Assembly (NCBI RefSeq): GCF_000026185.1
Contig: NC_010694.1
Location: 1,984,001 to 2,048,000 of the forward strand
Length of the DNA stretch: 64,000 nucleotides
Direction: 5' to 3'
Origin: Erwinia tasmaniensis Et1/99
GTDB lineage: Bacteria > Pseudomonadota > Gammaproteobacteria > Enterobacterales > Enterobacteriaceae
The notes under the pieces were generated by a model. It did not search any database and had not been told where the DNA came from. It saw only the letters and a program-made list of their open reading frames with translations. Positions 26,704-37,387 of the stretch are shown here, in pieces. Each line of letters begins with the position of its first letter. Position 1 is the stretch's first letter. A program made the position numbers and the translations under genes.

Positions 26704-28246
26704 GATTTCCTCCTGTGGGATCAGGCCAGCCGGATACCGGTCGGGCGGATTTAGGCATTGCCAGACTCAGGGTCAGGGCTTCCGTTGCATCGTTATGGTC
26801 AAGCTCTCCGGCTATTTCCCCTTCACGCATCACCAGGATACGATCTGCCAGCCCCATCACCTCCGGCAGGTCGCTGGAAGCAAACAGTACCGCGACCCCC
26901 TGCTGCGCCAGTGCGTAAATCAGCCGGTAGATTTCATTTTTTGCCCCAACGTCAATGCCGCGCGTGGGTTCATCCAGCAGCAGCACCTTCATCTCTTCCG
27001 ACAGCCAGCGGCCGAGGATCGCCTTCTGCTGGTTGCCGCCGGACAGATTTATCATCAGCCGATCGGCTGACGGCGTTTTGATATTTAACGAGCGAATATG
27101 TACCTCGGCGTTTTTCGTTTCCCAGGCGCTGTCGATCAGCCACCCCGCTTTCAGATGATGCCGCCTGGCGCTGATGTTGATATTGTCGCGCACCGAATGT
27201 ACCGCAATGATGCCGTCGGCCTTACGATCCTCCGGGCACAGCATGATCCCGGCACGGATCGCATCGCCCGGCGCTTTGAGATTCAGCTTTTTACCATCAA
27301 GGCACAGTTCGCCGCCGCAGAGGCGCGTGGCCGCAAAGATGCCCTTAAGCAGTTCGCTGCGCCCTGCGCCCACCAGGCCGAACAGACCGACAATCTCCCC
27401 GGCGCGCACGCTAAGCGATATCGGGCTGCGCACCCCCTGCGCCTGCACGTTTTTTAGCTGCAGACGCACTTCGCCCTGTTGACGCGGATGGTAACCATAA
27501 ATATCGCCAATTTTACGCCCCACCATCGCCGCCACCAGCTGATCCTGGCTGGTACTCGCCACGTCGTTAAAGGTTTGTACAAAGCGCCCGTCTTTGAACA
27601 CGGTGATCGCATCGCTCAGCGCGAAGATCTCCTCCATGCGGTGCGACACGTACAGCACCACCTTGCCGTCGGCGCGAAGCTGGCGGATAACGCGGAACAG
27701 CCGATCGATTTCCCGCGCCGACAGCGAACTGGTCGGCTCATCAAAGGCGATGATGCGGGCATTGCGCGCCAGGGCTTTGGCGATCTCAACCATCTGCCAC
27801 TGGCCCAGTGAAAGATATTTCAGCGGCAAATCAGGATCGATATCCATACCGAGGGTTTTCAACAGCCGTGCCGCTTCTGATCTCAGCCTGCCACGTTTAA
27901 CCAGCCCGCCGCGCTGCGGTAGCTGGCCGAGGAAAATATTCTCCGCTACCGACATTTCCGGCACCAGATGCAGCTCCTGATAGATAATCGCTACCCCAGC
28001 GTTGAGCGCATCGGTGGCCCGCATAAATTTTACCGGCTGCCCCTCAAGGCGGATCTCACCCGCCCCCGGCTGATAGCTGCCGCTAAGTATTTTTAACAGT
28101 GTCGATTTGCCCGCGCCGTTTTCACCCATCAGAGCGTGGACTTCCCCGGCACGGCACTCGAAGCTGATATCCTGTAGTGCCCTGACGCCGGGAAAGCTTT
28201 TACCGATGCCGTGAAAGCGCAGCAGGGCGGCTTGTTGAGTCATCAT
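26696..28246 (-). CDS. araG: L-arabinose ABC transporter ATPase AraG
   Basis: 516 residues with two ABC domains in tandem. Walker A of the first is GENGAGKST (about 40-48), with [14 protein letters not shown] and [11 protein letters not shown] downstream. The second domain has a degenerate P-loop (GLVGAGRSE) and [14 protein letters not shown], the usual asymmetry of sugar importers. There are two adjacent ATGs at 28246 and 28243, and the second has better spacing to GGAGG. It powers arabinose uptake with AraF and AraH. Confidence 0.94.
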   Translation of the reverse strand: MMTQQAALLRFHGIGKSFPGVRALQDISFECRAGEVHALMGENGAGKSTLLKILSGSYQPGAGEIRLEGQPVKFMRATDALNAGVAIIYQELHLVPEMSVAENIFLGQLPQRGGLVKRGRLRSEAARLLKTLGMDIDPDLPLKYLSLGQWQMVEIAKALARNARIIAFDEPTSSLSAREIDRLFRVIRQLRADGKVVLYVSHRMEEIFALSDAITVFKDGRFVQTFNDVASTSQDQLVAAMVGRKIGDIYGYHPRQQGEVRLQLKNVQAQGVRSPISLSVRAGEIVGLFGLVGAGRSELLKGIFAATRLCGGELCLDGKKLNLKAPGDAIRAGIMLCPEDRKADGIIAVHSVRDNINISARRHHLKAGWLIDSAWETKNAEVHIRSLNIKTPSADRLMINLSGGNQQKAILGRWLSEEMKVLLLDEPTRGIDVGAKNEIYRLIYALAQQGVAVLFASSDLPEVMGLADRILVMREGEIAGELDHNDATEALTLSLAMPKSARPVSGWPDPTGGNHV

Positions 28247-28304
28247 GTCCTCCGGTGAGGTTGTTGGCCGCAGCCGGGCGTATCGCCCTCGCCGCGTGAG
28301 CAGA

Positions 28305-29288
28305 TTACATCAGCCCTTTTTTCGCCAGCTCGGTTTTGAAGTTATCTCTTGTTATCAACACGACATCAGTCACTTCGGTAAATCTCGCCGGTTCAGTGCC
28401 GTTTACCACCCAGTCGTGCAGCATTTTGATACTGCGATAGCCGTGAACGTCCGGGCTCGGCAGCAGCGACCCATAGAATCCGGTCGCCTGACTTTTTGAC
28501 AGCTCGCTGACGGCATCCACGCCGTTAATGCCGATACCAACCACGTCCGCGGCCTTAAATCCCTGCCCTTCGCTGGCGCGCACGCCGCCCAGCACGGTGT
28601 TATCATTCATGCCGACGATCAGCCAGTGTTTGACTTCGGGATGCTGCACCAGCAGGGAATTACCGGCATCAAACGCGCCGGGAATATCGTTCGATTTAGT
28701 CGGCACTTGATAGATCTGTTTTTCCGGGAAGCCGGCAGCCCGTAGCGCCGCCAGAGATCCCCCTGTGCGACGGCGTGCGGTATCCAGCTCGTTGGCGGTG
28801 ATCGCCATGACCGCGGTCTCTTTTGTCTCCCAGCCACGCTTCTGCATCTCTCGATACAGCTCGTTGCCCTGCCGTTCGCCAATTTTGGTCGCCGCCATCA
28901 TCACCAGCGGCACGCTATCCATCGGTTTACCCTTTGCCGTAACGAACCGGTCGTCGACGGCGATCACCTTCAGGTCATAGCTGCGCGCTTTCGCCACGAT
29001 CGCCGCGCCGAGTTTCGGGTCAGGGGTACAGATGACAAACCCTTTGGCACCGCTGGCCGCCAGGCTGTCGATGGCGTTCAGGGTCTTCTCCCCGTCCGGT
29101 ACGGCGATTTTGATCACCTCAAAATTCAGTTCCTTGCCCGCCTTGTCGGCAAATTTCCATTCGGTCTGAAACCAGGGTTCTTCCGGCTGCTTAACCAGAA
29201 AGCCGAGCTTCAGCGTTTCTGCCATAGCGAATTGTGACATAACGGCAGCGAGGCCAATCGCCGCCAGTGATTGAGTCAGTTTGTGCAT
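28305..29288 (-). CDS. araF: L-arabinose periplasmic binding protein AraF
   Basis: 327 residues with a clear signal peptide cut at AMA-E (about residue 23). The mature protein starts [20 protein letters not shown] as in E. coli AraF, and [11 protein letters not shown] and [11 protein letters not shown] are also conserved. It captures L-arabinose in the periplasm for AraGH. First gene of araFGH-araC, divergent from araBA. Confidence 0.95.
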   Translation of the reverse strand: MHKLTQSLAAIGLAAVMSQFAMAETLKLGFLVKQPEEPWFQTEWKFADKAGKELNFEVIKIAVPDGEKTLNAIDSLAASGAKGFVICTPDPKLGAAIVAKARSYDLKVIAVDDRFVTAKGKPMDSVPLVMMAATKIGERQGNELYREMQKRGWETKETAVMAITANELDTARRRTGGSLAALRAAGFPEKQIYQVPTKSNDIPGAFDAGNSLLVQHPEVKHWLIVGMNDNTVLGGVRASEGQGFKAADVVGIGINGVDAVSELSKSQATGFYGSLLPSPDVHGYRSIKMLHDWVVNGTEPARFTEVTDVVLITRDNFKTELAKKGLM

Positions 29289-29421
29289 GATGCTCTCCGC
29301 TTCAGTGCCCGTATCAGGCGGTTTGTGTAACCGGTAACAAAATGACGAGAATAAAAATTGATGCTTTTTAACAAGTAATTACCTGAACACCGGCAGCCTC
29401 GTAGTGGGGTATGTGCTTAGT

Positions 29422-29451
29422 TCTACCTGCAAGCGGAAAAAAATAGGTAGA
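29422..29451. repeat. Inverted repeat in the ara control region
   Basis: Perfect seven-base arms TCTACCT (29422-29428) and AGGTAGA (29445-29451), 30 bp end to end, just upstream of the araI-like pair. Its position suits a negative control site of the divergent promoters, but the sequence is not a clear AraC half-site. Confidence 0.4.
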
Positions 29452-29473
29452 GCGTTATCACACCCTGAAATTA

Positions 29474-29511
29474 CAGCTGATTACTCCATAACTTCAGTCG
29501 ATTTAACCTTA
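29474..29511 (+). promoter_or_regulatory. AraC operator pair, araI1-I2-like
   Basis: CAGCTGATTACTCCATA, then ACTT, then CAGTCGATTTAACCTTA. The first half-site matches E. coli araI1 (TAGC-N7-TCCATA) at nine of ten key bases. The second resembles the weaker araI2, and both the 4-bp gap and 21-bp period are identical to E. coli. The pair points toward araB. A TCACA half of a possible CRP site lies at 29458-29462. Confidence 0.75.
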
Positions 29512-29646
29512 AGTCAACATTTGCGCATCATCACATAAGCATCGCCCACGACAGAAAAATACATATTTACAGCCTGAGCGGGCTAACCGTTATCTCCCTG
29601 ACTTCCCAGGATAGAGGTCACTATTACGGCAAGCTGGAGGATCACT

Positions 29647-31338
29647 ATGTATAAGGGCGCGATTACCCTCGGCCTGGATTTCGGCAGCGACTCGGTACGG
29701 GCGCTGGCGGTGGAGTGCGCTACCGGCCGCGAGCTGCATAAGCAGGCGGCGGCGTATCCACGCTGGCAGGACGGGCGCTACTGCCTTCCCGCACGCAATC
29801 AGTTTCGCCACCATCCCCAGGATTATATTGACGCGATGGAACGGGCCGTTCGTGACGTTGTCACTAAGCTCACGCCGCAACAGCGGCGTGACGTGGTGGG
29901 TATCGGCGTGGATTCGACCGGCTCTACGCCTGCTCCCATCGATCGGCAAGGCCGGGTGCTGGCCCTGCGCCCCGAGTTCGCCGACAACCCCAATGCGATG
30001 TTTGTGCTGTGGAAAGACCACACCGCGATTGAGGAGGCGGAAGCGATCACCCAACTCTGTCGTAGCGGTGAGTATCAGGACTATTCACGCTTTGTCGGCG
30101 GCGTTTATTCGTCGGAGTGGTTCTGGGCCAAAATTCTTCATATCAGCCACGTTGACGAAGCCGTACGTGACGCGGCGGTTTCCTGGGTCGAACTGTGCGA
30201 CTGGGTACCGGCTCTGTTAAGCGGCACGACGGCGCCCGGCGATCTGAAACGTGGCCGCTGTGCCGCCGGACATAAGTCACTCTGGCACCCTTTGTGGCAC
30301 GGCCTGCCGCAGGCGAGCTTTCTTAACGCCCTCGATCCCCTGCTGACGCGCAGCCTGGACTATCCGCTTTTCCAGGACACCTGGACCGCCGACCGCCCGG
30401 TGGGCACGCTCAGTCGCGAGTGGGCCGCTCGCCTCGGCCTGCCGGAGGATGTGGTTATCTCTGGCGGCGCGTTCGACTGCCATATGGGCGCGGTCGGGGC
30501 AGGCGCGCGGCCCTACACCCTGGTGAAGGTGATCGGCACCTCGACCTGCGACATTATGATCGCCGATGCACAAAGGGTCGCTGACCGGACGATAAACGGC
30601 ATTTGTGGACAGGTGGACGGCAGCGTAGTGCCGGGAATGATTGGGCTGGAGGCCGGGCAGTCGGCATTTGGCGATATGTACGCCTGGTTCAGCCGCCTGC
30701 TGGGCTGGCCGCTGGTGCAGGCCGCGCGGCAGCAGCCTGCGCTGAGTCAGCAGTTTGAGCACGTCCGTGAAACGCTGCTGGAGGATCTGACCACCGCCTG
30801 GGCTGCCGATCCGCAGCTCAACCATCTGCCGGTGGTGCTTGACTGGTTTAACGGTCGGCGCACGCCTTTTGCTAACCAGCGCCTGAAAGGCACGATCGCC
30901 GATCTGAATCTCGGCACGGATGCCCCGGCGCTGTTCGGCGGCTTTATTGCCGCCACCGCCTTTGGCGCACGCACCATTATGGAGTGCTTCGACCAGCAGG
31001 ATCTCCCGGTGCAGCAGATCCTGGCGCTGGGCGGCATTGCGCGTAAATCCCCGGTCATTATGCAGGTGTGCTGCGATGTGATGAACCGTCCGCTCAGTAT
31101 TGTCGCTTCTGACGAGTGCTGTGCGCTGGGCGCGGCGATATTTGCCGCCGTCGCCGCCGGGGTTTACCAGAACATCCCCGAGGCGCAGAAGCGGATGGCC
31201 AGCCCGCTGGCGCAGACCCTGCAACCTGATCCGGAGCGCGTTCTGCGCTTCCAGCCGCTTTATCAACGTTACCTTGACTGGTGCAGAATAGCCGAACCGC
31301 TATTTGCACCTGCCCCACTCTCAGTCAGTAAGGAATGA
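29647..31338 (+). CDS. araB: L-ribulokinase AraB
   Basis: 563 residues, FGGY-family kinase that phosphorylates L-ribulose to L-ribulose 5-phosphate. [15 protein letters not shown] (about 8-22) is the phosphate-1 motif, [11 protein letters not shown] holds substrate contacts, and [15 protein letters not shown] is the FGGY C-terminal motif. The ATG at 29647 has GGAGG six bases upstream. It is followed three bases later by araA. Confidence 0.95.
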   Translation: MYKGAITLGLDFGSDSVRALAVECATGRELHKQAAAYPRWQDGRYCLPARNQFRHHPQDYIDAMERAVRDVVTKLTPQQRRDVVGIGVDSTGSTPAPIDRQGRVLALRPEFADNPNAMFVLWKDHTAIEEAEAITQLCRSGEYQDYSRFVGGVYSSEWFWAKILHISHVDEAVRDAAVSWVELCDWVPALLSGTTAPGDLKRGRCAAGHKSLWHPLWHGLPQASFLNALDPLLTRSLDYPLFQDTWTADRPVGTLSREWAARLGLPEDVVISGGAFDCHMGAVGAGARPYTLVKVIGTSTCDIMIADAQRVADRTINGICGQVDGSVVPGMIGLEAGQSAFGDMYAWFSRLLGWPLVQAARQQPALSQQFEHVRETLLEDLTTAWAADPQLNHLPVVLDWFNGRRTPFANQRLKGTIADLNLGTDAPALFGGFIAATAFGARTIMECFDQQDLPVQQILALGGIARKSPVIMQVCCDVMNRPLSIVASDECCALGAAIFAAVAAGVYQNIPEAQKRMASPLAQTLQPDPERVLRFQPLYQRYLDWCRIAEPLFAPAPLSVSKE

Positions 31339-31341
31339 TGT

Positions 31342-32847
31342 ATGACACAGATAAATAACCGCAGCGTCTGGTTTGTTATTGGTACTCAACATCTTTACGG
31401 TGTAGAAACCCTGCGCCAGGTAGAGCGTCACGGGCAGCAGGTGGTGGATAGCTTAAACCGCTCGGGGATACTGCCCTTCAGACTGCAAATTCGTCCGTTG
31501 GTCAAAACGCCTGATGAAGCCCTGGCCCTGTGCCGTGAGGCCAATTATGACAGCGAATGTTATGGCATCATGACCTGGCTGCACACGTTTTCACCGGCCA
31601 AAATGTGGATCGGCGGTCTGTCGGTGCTGCACAAGCCGCTGTTGCAATTTCATACCCAGTTCAACGCCGAAATTCCCTGGGACAGCATGGATATGGACTT
31701 TATGAACCTGAATCAGACCGCCCACGGCGGGCGTGAATTTGGCTTTATCGGCGCGCGCATGCGCCTGCCGCATCAGGTCGTCACCGGGCACTGGCAGGAT
31801 GAACGCACCCTGCTGCGTATCGGCCAGTGGATGCGTACTGCGGCAGCCTTACAGGCGGGCAGGCAGCTCAAGGTCGCGCGCTTCGGCGATAATATGCGCG
31901 AGGTGGCCGTGACCGAGGGTGATAAGGTCGCCGCGCAGATCCAGTTTGGATACTCGGTTAACGGCTGGGGCGTGGGTGATTTGGTCGAGGTCATCAACCA
32001 GGTGAAAGATGGCGATGTCAATGCGCTGGTTGACGAATACGAAAGCCGCTACGTGTTCAGTGCCGCCGCGGCGGTCGGCGGCGCTAAGCGCCAGAACGTG
32101 CTGGACGCCGCACGCATCGAGCTGGGCATCGGCCGTTTCCTTGATGATGAGGGATGCCGGGCGTTTACCACTAATTTCCAGACGCTGCACGGCATGACGC
32201 AACTGCCCGGCCTGGCGGTGCAGCGCCTGATGCAGCAGGGTTATGGTTTTGCCGGTGAAGGCGACTGGAAGACCGCCGCCCTGCTGCATATCTGTAAGGT
32301 GATGGCCGGAGATCTGACGGGCGGCACCTCGTTTATGGAGGATTACACCTATCACTTCGCGCCGGATAACGACCTGGTGCTCGGCTCGCATATGCTGGAG
32401 GTGTGTCCGAGCATCGCCAGCGAAGCCAGGCCGCTGCTGGACGTTCAGCCGCTCGGCATTGGCGGTAAGGCCGACCCGGCCCGGCTGATCTTCGCAGCGA
32501 AGGCGGGGCGCGCGGTCAATGCCAGCGTGATTGATATGGGCGATCGTTTCCGCCTGTTGGTCAATGTGCTGGATGCCGTTGAGCCGCCACGGGCGCTGCC
32601 GAAGCTGCCGGTGGCGCGCGCCCTGTGGCATGCACAACCCTCGCTGGCCACAGCGTCAGAAGCGTGGATACTCGGCGGCGGCGCACATCATACGGTATTC
32701 AGCCAGGCGCTGACGGTTGACGATCTGCGGCTGTACGGCGAGATGCTGGGGATCGAAGTGGTGGTTATCGACGAGCAGACCACCCTGCACGGCCTGCGTG
32801 ATGCGCTGCGCTGGAATGAGGCTTATTACCGTCTGAATCAACGTTAA
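31342..32847 (+). CDS. araA: L-arabinose isomerase AraA
   Basis: 501 residues. Converts L-arabinose to L-ribulose in the cytoplasm using Mn2+. [10 protein letters not shown] near the start and [12 protein letters not shown] (about 79) are family signatures. Metal ligands lie around [21 protein letters not shown] and the late [11 protein letters not shown]. The usual next gene, araD (L-ribulose-5-phosphate 4-epimerase), is absent: after the stop there is a weak hairpin and about 400 bp without a gene. Confidence 0.96.
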   Translation: MTQINNRSVWFVIGTQHLYGVETLRQVERHGQQVVDSLNRSGILPFRLQIRPLVKTPDEALALCREANYDSECYGIMTWLHTFSPAKMWIGGLSVLHKPLLQFHTQFNAEIPWDSMDMDFMNLNQTAHGGREFGFIGARMRLPHQVVTGHWQDERTLLRIGQWMRTAAALQAGRQLKVARFGDNMREVAVTEGDKVAAQIQFGYSVNGWGVGDLVEVINQVKDGDVNALVDEYESRYVFSAAAAVGGAKRQNVLDAARIELGIGRFLDDEGCRAFTTNFQTLHGMTQLPGLAVQRLMQQGYGFAGEGDWKTAALLHICKVMAGDLTGGTSFMEDYTYHFAPDNDLVLGSHMLEVCPSIASEARPLLDVQPLGIGGKADPARLIFAAKAGRAVNASVIDMGDRFRLLVNVLDAVEPPRALPKLPVARALWHAQPSLATASEAWILGGGAHHTVFSQALTVDDLRLYGEMLGIEVVVIDEQTTLHGLRDALRWNEAYYRLNQR

Positions 32848-32866
32848 CGCTTTTTTTCTGAAGAAT

Positions 32867-32888
32867 CGGGCCACGGCCCGGTTTATTC
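32867..32888 (+). terminator. Weak terminator after araA
   Basis: A CGGGC / GCCCG hairpin with a four-base loop is followed by GTTTATT. The T tract is short and interrupted. Confidence 0.4.
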
Positions 32889-33145
32889 CGGTTTCACTTT
32901 CCCACCGCATCAGCCGTGTATCGGCTCCCCGCTTCGGTAGCCAAAGCTGCCACCTGTTTTGCAGGTAACAGGGATAACTCCCGGCAGCGCTTATACAGGC
33001 TTAGCCTGCCTTATCCGGCGGTTTTTTTCCGCCAGGCACACTGGCCTTTAGACGCTATCACCTTATACTATCCGCCTTGCAGTGCTGAATGAATGCTGTG
33101 GGCCTGGCACTTTGTAATCTGCATATTACCGATAAAATCCCGGCA

Positions 33146-33174
33146 ATGACCTGCGCCGCGATATTACGTATAAT
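33146..33174 (+). promoter_or_regulatory. Sigma-70 promoter before ydgK
   Basis: ATGACC (33146-33151, four of six to TTGACA), a 17-bp spacer and a perfect TATAAT (33169-33174), about 80 bp ahead of the ydgK start. Confidence 0.5.
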
Positions 33175-33255
33175 CACGTTTATCGTGCATGCTGCCGTCA
33201 GGCAACCTGCGTTTACCGTCAAAGGCTGATCCTGTCAGCCGTATAAGGACAAGAT

Positions 33256-33696
33256 GTGGCTGTAGATCCTCAAACCCGCCTCGGCGGCTGGCTGCTGGTG
33301 CCGCTGGCCTGGCTGATAATGACCCTGCTGACCAGCGCGCTGGTGATGGCGATGTACTTCAGCGCTCTGTTCGACCCGGCCATGCGTCACGCACTGTTTA
33401 CTCCTCCTCACGGTGCATTAGTGCAGTGGGCCGCGTCGTTGCTTACCTCTGCGGTAGTCTGGGGCTACAGTGCCTGGGTGACATGGATATTCTGCAAGCG
33501 TTCACGCCGTTTGCCGCGTCACTACATTATCTGGCTGCTGCTGAGCGTGATCCTGGCGATAAAAACCTTCGCCTTCTCGCCGGTGACCGATGCCGCGGCA
33601 ATACGTATGTTGCTCATTGCCCTGCTGGCGGCCAGCGTGCTGGTGCCCTATTTCAGACGCTCACAACGAGTGAAAGCGACATTTATTGAGCCGTAA
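33256..33696 (+). CDS. ydgK: DUF2569 membrane protein YdgK
   Basis: 146 residues with four hydrophobic segments; GGWLLVPLAWLI at the N-terminus is typical of DUF2569. The start is a GTG at 33256 with AAGGA upstream; the overlapping ATG at 33254 opens only a four-codon frame. Located just before the rsx operon, as in E. coli. Function is unknown. Confidence 0.85.
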   Translation: MAVDPQTRLGGWLLVPLAWLIMTLLTSALVMAMYFSALFDPAMRHALFTPPHGALVQWAASLLTSAVVWGYSAWVTWIFCKRSRRLPRHYIIWLLLSVILAIKTFAFSPVTDAAAIRMLLIALLAASVLVPYFRRSQRVKATFIEP

Positions 33697-33823
33697 TGGT
33701 CAATAAAGCGTCAAAAATTTAATCCTGAGTGCGCTGCCAGACGGCGCATCGCGTGCGGCGGTTGTGGTCGGGTGAGCAATATCCGATACTGGGCCGGTTT
33801 TATCTCTATTTTCAGGCGTAACA

Positions 33824-34405
33824 ATGACCGAATACCTGCTCCTTTTTATTGGCACAGTGCTGGTGAATAACTTCGTTTTGGTGAAGTTTCTCGGCCTCTG
33901 TCCCTTTATGGGCGTTTCCAAAAAACTGGAGACGGCAATTGGCATGGGACTCGCCACCACATTCGTTATTACCCTGGCCTCGATCTGTGCGTGGCTGGTG
34001 AATCATCTGATCCTGCTGCCGCTGGATCTCGTCTACCTGCGCACCATGGCCTATATTCTGGTGATTGCCGTTGTCGTGCAGTTCACCGAAATGGTCGTGC
34101 GGAAAACCAGCCCCGACCTCTACCGCCTGTTGGGTATTTTTCTGCCGCTTATCACCACGAACTGCGCCGTCCTCGGCGTGCCTTTGTTAAGCGTCAATCT
34201 TAATCATACCTTTATGCAGGCCGCCATCTACGGCTTCAGTGCATCCATCGGTTTTTCGCTAGTGATGGTGCTGTTTGCCGGGGTGCGCGAACGTCTGGTG
34301 CTGGCCGACGTGCCCGCGCCGTTTAAAGGTTCGTCGATTGCCCTGGTGACAGCGGGCCTGATGGCGCTGGCCTTTATGGGCTTTGCCGGGCTGGTTAAGT
34401 TCTGA
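33824..34405 (+). CDS. rsxA: Electron transport complex subunit RsxA
   Basis: 193 residues, six membrane segments, RnfA/NqrE-type inner-membrane subunit. Conserved [20 protein letters not shown] and [11 protein letters not shown] carry the Cys residues of the family. The Rsx complex uses membrane energy and NAD(P)H to reduce the SoxR iron-sulfur cluster. Its stop TGA shares one base with the ATG of rsxB, showing translational coupling. Confidence 0.95.
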   Translation: MTEYLLLFIGTVLVNNFVLVKFLGLCPFMGVSKKLETAIGMGLATTFVITLASICAWLVNHLILLPLDLVYLRTMAYILVIAVVVQFTEMVVRKTSPDLYRLLGIFLPLITTNCAVLGVPLLSVNLNHTFMQAAIYGFSASIGFSLVMVLFAGVRERLVLADVPAPFKGSSIALVTAGLMALAFMGFAGLVKF

Positions 34406-34980
34406 TGAGTGCTATCTGGATTGCTATTGCGGTGCTGAGCGCGCTGAGCCTGGTTTTTGGTGGCCTGCTGGGCTACGCTTCGCGCCGCTTTGCGGTGGAA
34501 GAAGACCCGATCGTTGAGCAGATTGATGCCATTTTGCCGCAAAGCCAGTGCGGGCAGTGCGGTTACCCTGGCTGCCGCCCCTATGCGGACGCCGTGGGTA
34601 ATAATGGTGAGATGATCAACAAATGCGCCCCCGGCGGCGAGCAGACCATGCTCAAACTGGCGGCGCTGCTTAACGTCGAACCACAGCCGCTGGGTGCGGA
34701 AGAAGCGCGCGAACCGGAGCGTAAAGTCGCCTGGATCGACGAAGCCAACTGCATCGGCTGCACCAAATGTATTCAGGCCTGCCCGGTCGATGCCATCGTT
34801 GGCGCCACGCGCGCCATGCATACCGTGCTAAGCGATATCTGTACCGGCTGCGATCTTTGCGTTGCCCCCTGCCCGACCGACTGTATCGAGATGCGTCCGG
34901 TCGCTACTACCACGGCTAACTGGAAGTGGGATCTGCACACTATCCCGGTCCGGGTCATTACTGTAGAAAGTCATGCTTAA
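34405..34980 (+). CDS. rsxB: Electron transport complex subunit RsxB
   Basis: 191 residues. An N-terminal membrane anchor (about 4-25) precedes a 4Fe-4S domain with [13 protein letters not shown], then two ferredoxin-type clusters, [12 protein letters not shown] and [12 protein letters not shown]. RnfB family. It overlaps rsxA by one base and rsxC by eight bases. Confidence 0.95.
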   Translation: MSAIWIAIAVLSALSLVFGGLLGYASRRFAVEEDPIVEQIDAILPQSQCGQCGYPGCRPYADAVGNNGEMINKCAPGGEQTMLKLAALLNVEPQPLGAEEAREPERKVAWIDEANCIGCTKCIQACPVDAIVGATRAMHTVLSDICTGCDLCVAPCPTDCIEMRPVATTTANWKWDLHTIPVRVITVESHA

Positions 34981-37387
34981 CCTGCTTAATTTATTCAAAA
35001 AAGATCGGCTTTGGGACTTCGACGGTGGAATACATCCCCCGGAGATGAAGACCCAGTCTAACGGCACGCCGCTGCGCCACTTACCGCTACCCGCGCAGTT
35101 TGTTCTGCCGCTCAAGCAGCATATCGGTCATGAGGGTGAGATTGGCGTGCGTCCTGGCGACCAGGTGCTGCGCGGCCAGCCGCTCACTTTCGGCACGGGC
35201 CGTATGTTGCCCGTTCATGCCCCCACTTCCGGCACGGTAAGCAAAATCGCGCCGCATATGACCGCTCATCCCTCCGCGCTGGCCGAAATGTGCCTGTTTA
35301 TCCTCCCGGACGGCGAAGATCGCTGGTGTGAAAAACGGCCGCTGGAAGACTACCGCAGCGTAGAGCGTAGTGAGCTGGTGGCGCGCGTGCATCAGGCGGG
35401 AGTGGCAGGTCTTGGCGGCGCGGGATTCCCCACCGCCAGCAAGCTGAAAGGCGGTCTGCACGGGGTCAATACGCTGATTATCAACGCCGCGGAATGTGAG
35501 CCCTATATCACCGCGGACGATCGTCTGATGCAGGACCATGCGGCAGAGGTGCTGGAAGGCAGCCGTATACTGGCGTGGATTTTACAGGCTGAACGGGTCC
35601 TGATCGGCATTGAAGACAATAAGCCGGAGGCTATTGCCGCGCTGAAAAAGGCGCTGGGGAGCGCCACCGACCTGCACATTCGCGTGATCCCAACCAAGTA
35701 CCCGTCCGGCGGCGCGAAGCAGCTGACTAAAATTCTTACCGGCAAGGAAGTGCCGCACGGCGGCCGTTCTACCGATATCGGCGTGCTGATGCAAAACGTG
35801 GGCACCGCTTTTGCGGTGAAGCGTGCCATTATTGATGGCGAACCACTTACCGAGCGCGTGGTCACGCTGACCGGCGAGTCCGTTGCTCAACCCGGCAACG
35901 TGTGGGCGCGACTGGGAACCCCAATTAGCCATTTATTGCAACACGCGGGCTTTATCCCCGGCGCGGAGCAAATGGTGGTCATGGGCGGGCCGCTGATGGG
36001 CTTTACGCTGCCCACGCTGGATGTTCCGGTCGTCAAGATCACCAACTGCATTCTGGCTCCAGCCGCCAGCGAGATGGGCCAGAATGAGGCTGAACAAGGC
36101 TGCATTCGCTGTAGTGCCTGTGCCGATGCCTGCCCTGCCGCCTTACTGCCGCAGCAGCTCTACTGGTACAGCCGCGGTGGCGATCATGATAAGGCACGCG
36201 CGCACAATATCGCCGACTGTATTGAGTGCGGTGCCTGTGCTTACGTCTGTCCGAGTAATATTCCACTGGTGCAATATTACCGCCAGGAGAAGGCCGAAAT
36301 TCAGGCCATCGACCTGGAAGCTGAACGCGCTGCGCTGGCGAAAAACCGCTTTGAGGCGCGCCAGCAGCGGCTGGAGCGCGAGAAGGCCGCGCGTAGTGCG
36401 AAGCATCAGCAGGCTAAACGGAGCGTGGCCAGTAGCGATGCCGGGGCGATCGCCGCCGCGCGCGAGCGGGTTGCCGCACGGCAGGCCGAAGGCGTATCGC
36501 CTGAAAACCACGCCGATAACTCACTTCAGGCCGCAGTTCAGGCGCAGCATGAGGCGGAGGTACGCGTACATCAGGCAGATCTTCAGGCGGCTAACGAACC
36601 GGTTACCCGTCAGACCCTGGATCCGCGCAAGGCCGCCGTGGAAGCGGCGATTGCCCGCACGAAAGCGAAAAAGGCCGCCCAGGCCGCTGAGGCGTCGCCA
36701 ACTGAGGCTCCGCAGCAGTCCGCGCCAGAAGATGAACCGCGCAAGGCCGCCGTGGCCGCAGCGGTAGCCCGCACGAAAGCGAAAAAGGCCGCTCAGGCCG
36801 CTGAGGCGTCGCCAACTGAGGCTCCGCAGCAGTCCGCGCCAGAAGATGTCCCGCGCAAGGCCGCCGTGGCCGCAGCGGTAGCCCGCGCCAAAGCGAAAAA
36901 GGCCGCCCAGGCCGCAGAGGCGTCGGCAACTGAGGCTCCGCAGCAGTCCGCGCCAGAACACGACCCGCGCAAGGCCGCCGTGGCCGCAGCGGTAGCCCGC
37001 GCCAAAGCGAAAAAAGCCGCCCAGGCCGCAGAGGCGTCGGCAACTGAGGCTCCGCTGCAGCCCGCGCCAGAAGATGACCCGCGCAAGGCCGCCGTGGCCG
37101 CAGCGGTAGCCCGCGCCAAAGCGAAAAAAGCCGCCCAGGCCGCAGAGGCGTCGGCAACTGAGGCTCCGCTGCAGCCCGCGCCAGAAGATGACCCGCGCAA
37201 GGCCGCCGTGGCCGCAGCGGTAGCCCGCGCCAAAGCGAAAAAAGCCGCCCAGGCCGCAGAGGCGTCGGCAACTGAGGCTCCGCTGCAGCCCGCGCCAGAA
37301 GATGATCCACGCAAGGCCGCTATCGCAGCGGCGATTGCCCGTGCCAAAGCGCGTAAAACGCAGCAGCCTTCGATGCAAGAGGATTAA
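34973..37387 (+). CDS. rsxC: Electron transport complex subunit RsxC with repeated C-terminus
   Basis: 804 residues. The N-terminal NADH/FMN-binding RnfC core has [16 protein letters not shown] at about 145. Two 4Fe-4S motifs follow, [12 protein letters not shown] (about 377) and [12 protein letters not shown] (about 416). After about residue 450 the protein becomes an Ala/Lys/Glu-rich, probably helical tail built from 38-residue units ([20 protein letters not shown] and AEASATEAP...), varying in number among enterobacteria. The tail overlaps no other gene. It is followed directly by rsxD. Confidence 0.95.
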   Translation: MLNLLNLFKKDRLWDFDGGIHPPEMKTQSNGTPLRHLPLPAQFVLPLKQHIGHEGEIGVRPGDQVLRGQPLTFGTGRMLPVHAPTSGTVSKIAPHMTAHPSALAEMCLFILPDGEDRWCEKRPLEDYRSVERSELVARVHQAGVAGLGGAGFPTASKLKGGLHGVNTLIINAAECEPYITADDRLMQDHAAEVLEGSRILAWILQAERVLIGIEDNKPEAIAALKKALGSATDLHIRVIPTKYPSGGAKQLTKILTGKEVPHGGRSTDIGVLMQNVGTAFAVKRAIIDGEPLTERVVTLTGESVAQPGNVWARLGTPISHLLQHAGFIPGAEQMVVMGGPLMGFTLPTLDVPVVKITNCILAPAASEMGQNEAEQGCIRCSACADACPAALLPQQLYWYSRGGDHDKARAHNIADCIECGACAYVCPSNIPLVQYYRQEKAEIQAIDLEAERAALAKNRFEARQQRLEREKAARSAKHQQAKRSVASSDAGAIAAARERVAARQAEGVSPENHADNSLQAAVQAQHEAEVRVHQADLQAANEPVTRQTLDPRKAAVEAAIARTKAKKAAQAAEASPTEAPQQSAPEDEPRKAAVAAAVARTKAKKAAQAAEASPTEAPQQSAPEDVPRKAAVAAAVARAKAKKAAQAAEASATEAPQQSAPEHDPRKAAVAAAVARAKAKKAAQAAEASATEAPLQPAPEDDPRKAAVAAAVARAKAKKAAQAAEASATEAPLQPAPEDDPRKAAVAAAVARAKAKKAAQAAEASATEAPLQPAPEDDPRKAAIAAAIARAKARKTQQPSMQED
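36620..37369 (+). repeat. 114-bp tandem repeat array within rsxC
   Basis: Units begin at 36620, 36734, 36848, 36962, 37076, 37190 and 37304, each 114 bp (38 codons); the last is incomplete. The three units from 36962, 37076 and 37190 differ only at the first unit's final segment or not at all: the copies at 37076 and 37190 are identical. This points to recent in-frame duplication. The repeat also keeps long antisense frames open, which I treat as shadows. Confidence 0.9.

Larger units (their letters stand above)
32848..33255. other. 408-bp gap between araA and ydgK
   Basis: No araD, cnu (ydgT) or blr coding frame is seen, although cnu lies before ydgK in E. coli. It holds a short GC hairpin after araA (32867-32880), a GGCGG-T7-CCGCC hairpin near 33015-33036, and a promoter for ydgK near 33146-33174. 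Confidence 0.5.

Noticed and set aside
29447..29462. CRP site in the ara control region
   Set aside because: Only the TCACA half is present; the other half (GTAGA) matches two of five bases, so it is noted but not called.
33015..33036. GGCGG-T7-CCGCC structure as a terminator
   Set aside because: The T run is in the loop, not after the stem, and no gene ends close by.
33189..33689. 166-codon plus-strand frame over ydgK
   Set aside because: It is in another frame of ydgK, has Arg/Ser/Ala-rich low-complexity translation and no membrane pattern; ydgK is clearly the real gene.
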